Shown here piece after piece: positions 62,993-64,000 of a stretch of DNA of 64,000 nucleotides. The notes under the pieces were generated by a model. It searched no databases, was not told the origin of the DNA, and worked only from the letters and a program-made list of their open reading frames with translations. The position numbers were made by a program, and so were the translations under genes. Origin of the DNA: Planctomycetota bacterium (lineage in GTDB: Bacteria; Planctomycetota; Uabimicrobiia; Uabimicrobiales; JABWCH01); the NCBI GenBank assembly GCA_017993505.1, contig JAGOMP010000003.1, positions 1 to 64,000 of the forward strand. The letters are read 5' to 3'. Within the stretch, counting starts at the first letter, position 1. Each line of letters opens with the position of its first letter.

Positions 62993-63203
62993 TATTTTGA
63001 AGATATTGCAAGTAACAAATTCCACTAGTCTCAAACTTCTTAAAAATTTTATTTTAATCATTGAAAGTAAAAAATCAAAAAAGTAGTAAGCTTCTTACAA
63101 ACTTTATTTTGTATGTGTTGCAAATAACAAATCAATACGAGTATCAAGCTTCTTACAAACTTTATTTTTCATGTGTTTCAAGTAAAAAGTCAACAAAAGT
63201 AGC
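62993..63203 (-). repeat. Three graded copies of the gmhB 3' end
   Basis: The real gene end starts its unit at 63146. A close copy lies at 63088-63145 (58 bp), a more diverged one at 63033-63087 and a partial one before 63033. Similarity falls with distance from the gene. Confidence 0.88.
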
Positions 63204-63704
63204 AAAATCTTGAAAAATTTTGTCTGGTTTTTCCCAAGTTGAAAAAATTTGCTTTAGTCCATTGCCAGTTTGAACTAAAGCTGTTTTACAATTTACTTTT
63301 TTTCCTGCAAGAATATCAATTTTGCTATCTCCTACCATCCATAAATCTTCTGTAGGAATAGAAAAATCAGAGATAGCTTGTTGCAATAATCCTGCTTTAG
63401 GCTTTCTACAATTGCAAAAATCTTTGTCATGGTGAGGACAATAATACCAAAAAATATTCCCTTGCATATCTAAAAGATTTTCTAAATACACGTGAATTTC
63501 ATCCACTGTTTTTTTTGTATATAAACCTTTAGAAATACCACCTTGGTTACTCACCACACAAAGTTTATAATGAAATTCTTTCAGTCGTTGTATAGCATTT
63601 TGAACGCCATCCAATAGACGAACTTGTTGGATGGCAGTTACATAATAACAATCATTATCAATCAAAACACCATCTCGATCAAGTAATAAAAATCGATTTT
63701 GCAT
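63162..63704 (-). CDS. gmhB: D-glycero-manno-heptose-1,7-bisphosphate 7-phosphatase-like
   Basis: 180 aa HAD phosphatase. Asp9 and Asp11 in LLLDRDGVLID, VVSNQGGISKG, zinc loop Cys89, His91, Cys97, Cys99 in CPHHDKDFCNCRKPKAG, and motif IV MVGDSKIDILAGK. The zinc loop and DRDG motif separate GmhB from Gph; histidinol-phosphatase (HisB N-terminal) is the alternative. GmhB makes ADP-heptose precursors for LPS. It begins directly after the TPR gene's stop, suggesting coupling. Three copies of its 3' end follow downstream. Confidence 0.85.
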   Translation of the reverse strand: MQNRFLLLDRDGVLIDNDCYYVTAIQQVRLLDGVQNAIQRLKEFHYKLCVVSNQGGISKGLYTKKTVDEIHVYLENLLDMQGNIFWYYCPHHDKDFCNCRKPKAGLLQQAISDFSIPTEDLWMVGDSKIDILAGKKVNCKTALVQTGNGLKQIFSTWEKPDKIFQDFATFVDFLLETHEK

Positions 63705-64000
63705 CTATTTCCCTTGGTATTTTAATTTTAAAGAATTTAAAAAATTCTGCGTATCTCTATCACCTTGAAGTTTCATATCAGGATCATGTAACCAAGCATT
63801 TAAAAAAATCTCTTCAGCTTCCTCTTCTCTACCAGCTTTATATAAACAACCAGCTAGACGAATATAACATTGTAGGCGATCTGTATTACTTGCTAAACCA
63901 CGAGAAAGTGCATTTTGATAAGCATCCAAGCCATTTGCAAAATCACCTTTTGCCAAATAAGCTACATTTCCTTTTTGAAAAAAATCAGCACCAGAATTTC
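63705..64000 (-). CDS. TPR-repeat protein, C-terminal part
   Basis: Open reading frame running off the window edge; at least 98 codons. It continues upstream of 63956 without a stop (FFQKGNVAYLAKGDFANGLDAYQNAL), a clear TPR helix pair, followed by RLQCYIRLAGCLYKAGREEEAEEIFLNAWLHDP, a second. TPR proteins mediate protein contacts. Its stop directly abuts the gmhB start codon, so the two are probably translated together. Confidence 0.75.
   Translation of the reverse strand, partial: NSGADFFQKGNVAYLAKGDFANGLDAYQNALSRGLASNTDRLQCYIRLAGCLYKAGREEEAEEIFLNAWLHDPDMKLQGDRDTQNFLNSLKLKYQGK

Noticed and set aside
1-64000. tRNA, rRNA, transposase or phage genes
   Set aside because: None recognised by eye on either strand; a tRNAscan/Rfam run would be decisive.

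Overview
The window is strongly AT-rich (base composition not computed), densely coded on both strands, and shows no phage, transposase, CRISPR or rRNA/tRNA signal that I could recognise. The gene content points to a Gram-negative-type (diderm) bacterium: a GmhB-like heptose-bisphosphatase, a giant AsmA-like protein, type II secretion/type IV pilus-like pseudopilins and a GspC-like PDZ protein. Four apparently active Hanks-type Ser/Thr kinases, one pseudokinase and several FHA proteins in 64 kb resemble planctomycetes or other PVC-group bacteria more than common proteobacteria or firmicutes. That placement is an inference and was not tested by phylogeny. A YgfK-like Fe-S flavoprotein, an orphan XdhB-like FAD subunit and butyrate kinase suggest an anaerobic fermentative life, possibly with purine-type substrates. 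Many secreted hydrolases (alkaline phosphatase, C69 dipeptidase, zinc metallopeptidase, amidase, GlpQ) suggest scavenging of peptides and phosphate.

Layout. 1-6.2 kb: ygfK, a frameshifted alkaline phosphatase, a small HTH regulator behind a cluster of repeated boxes and an RBS-masking hairpin, and a STAS-domain protein. 6.5-13.5 kb: C69 peptidase, FHA/zinc-finger kinase, degenerate Cys/Met-type PLP protein, xdhB-like gene, efp and an unknown gene. 13.7-22.7 kb: giant Hsp70/actin-fold protein, RsbW-like ATPase, phnW-like transaminase, dtd, coiled-coil protein, butyrate kinase. 22.9-29.7 kb (minus strand): RNase Y, five pseudopilins in a row, then a transmembrane receptor kinase with an ABC-type substrate-binding ectodomain. 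29.8-41.4 kb: rpsA, MBL hydrolase, glnS, YhcC-type radical SAM, metallopeptidase, gph-like, FecCD permease and an ADP-dependent sugar kinase. 41.4-51 kb: PIN protein, RlmI-like protein without its cysteine, FHA proteins, thrS, aroC, amidase-propeller fusion. 51-64 kb (minus strand): RNase III with two dsRBDs, an operon of kinase, FHA-pseudokinase and PDZ protein, glpQ, PAP2, AsmA-like giant, Ldh2-type dehydrogenase, gmhB and a TPR fragment.

Two themes stand out. First, a signalling layer: kinases next to FHA readers, a kinase/pseudokinase pair, a receptor kinase attached to a pseudopilin operon, and STAS and RsbW-like partner-switching proteins. Second, an unusual mutational signature: at many loci the last bases of a gene, or a short intergenic block, are duplicated in tandem just downstream. 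The copies range from identical (efp, 34 bp) to heavily decayed (PAP2, gmhB), as if gene-end tandem duplication is frequent and continuing in this genome.
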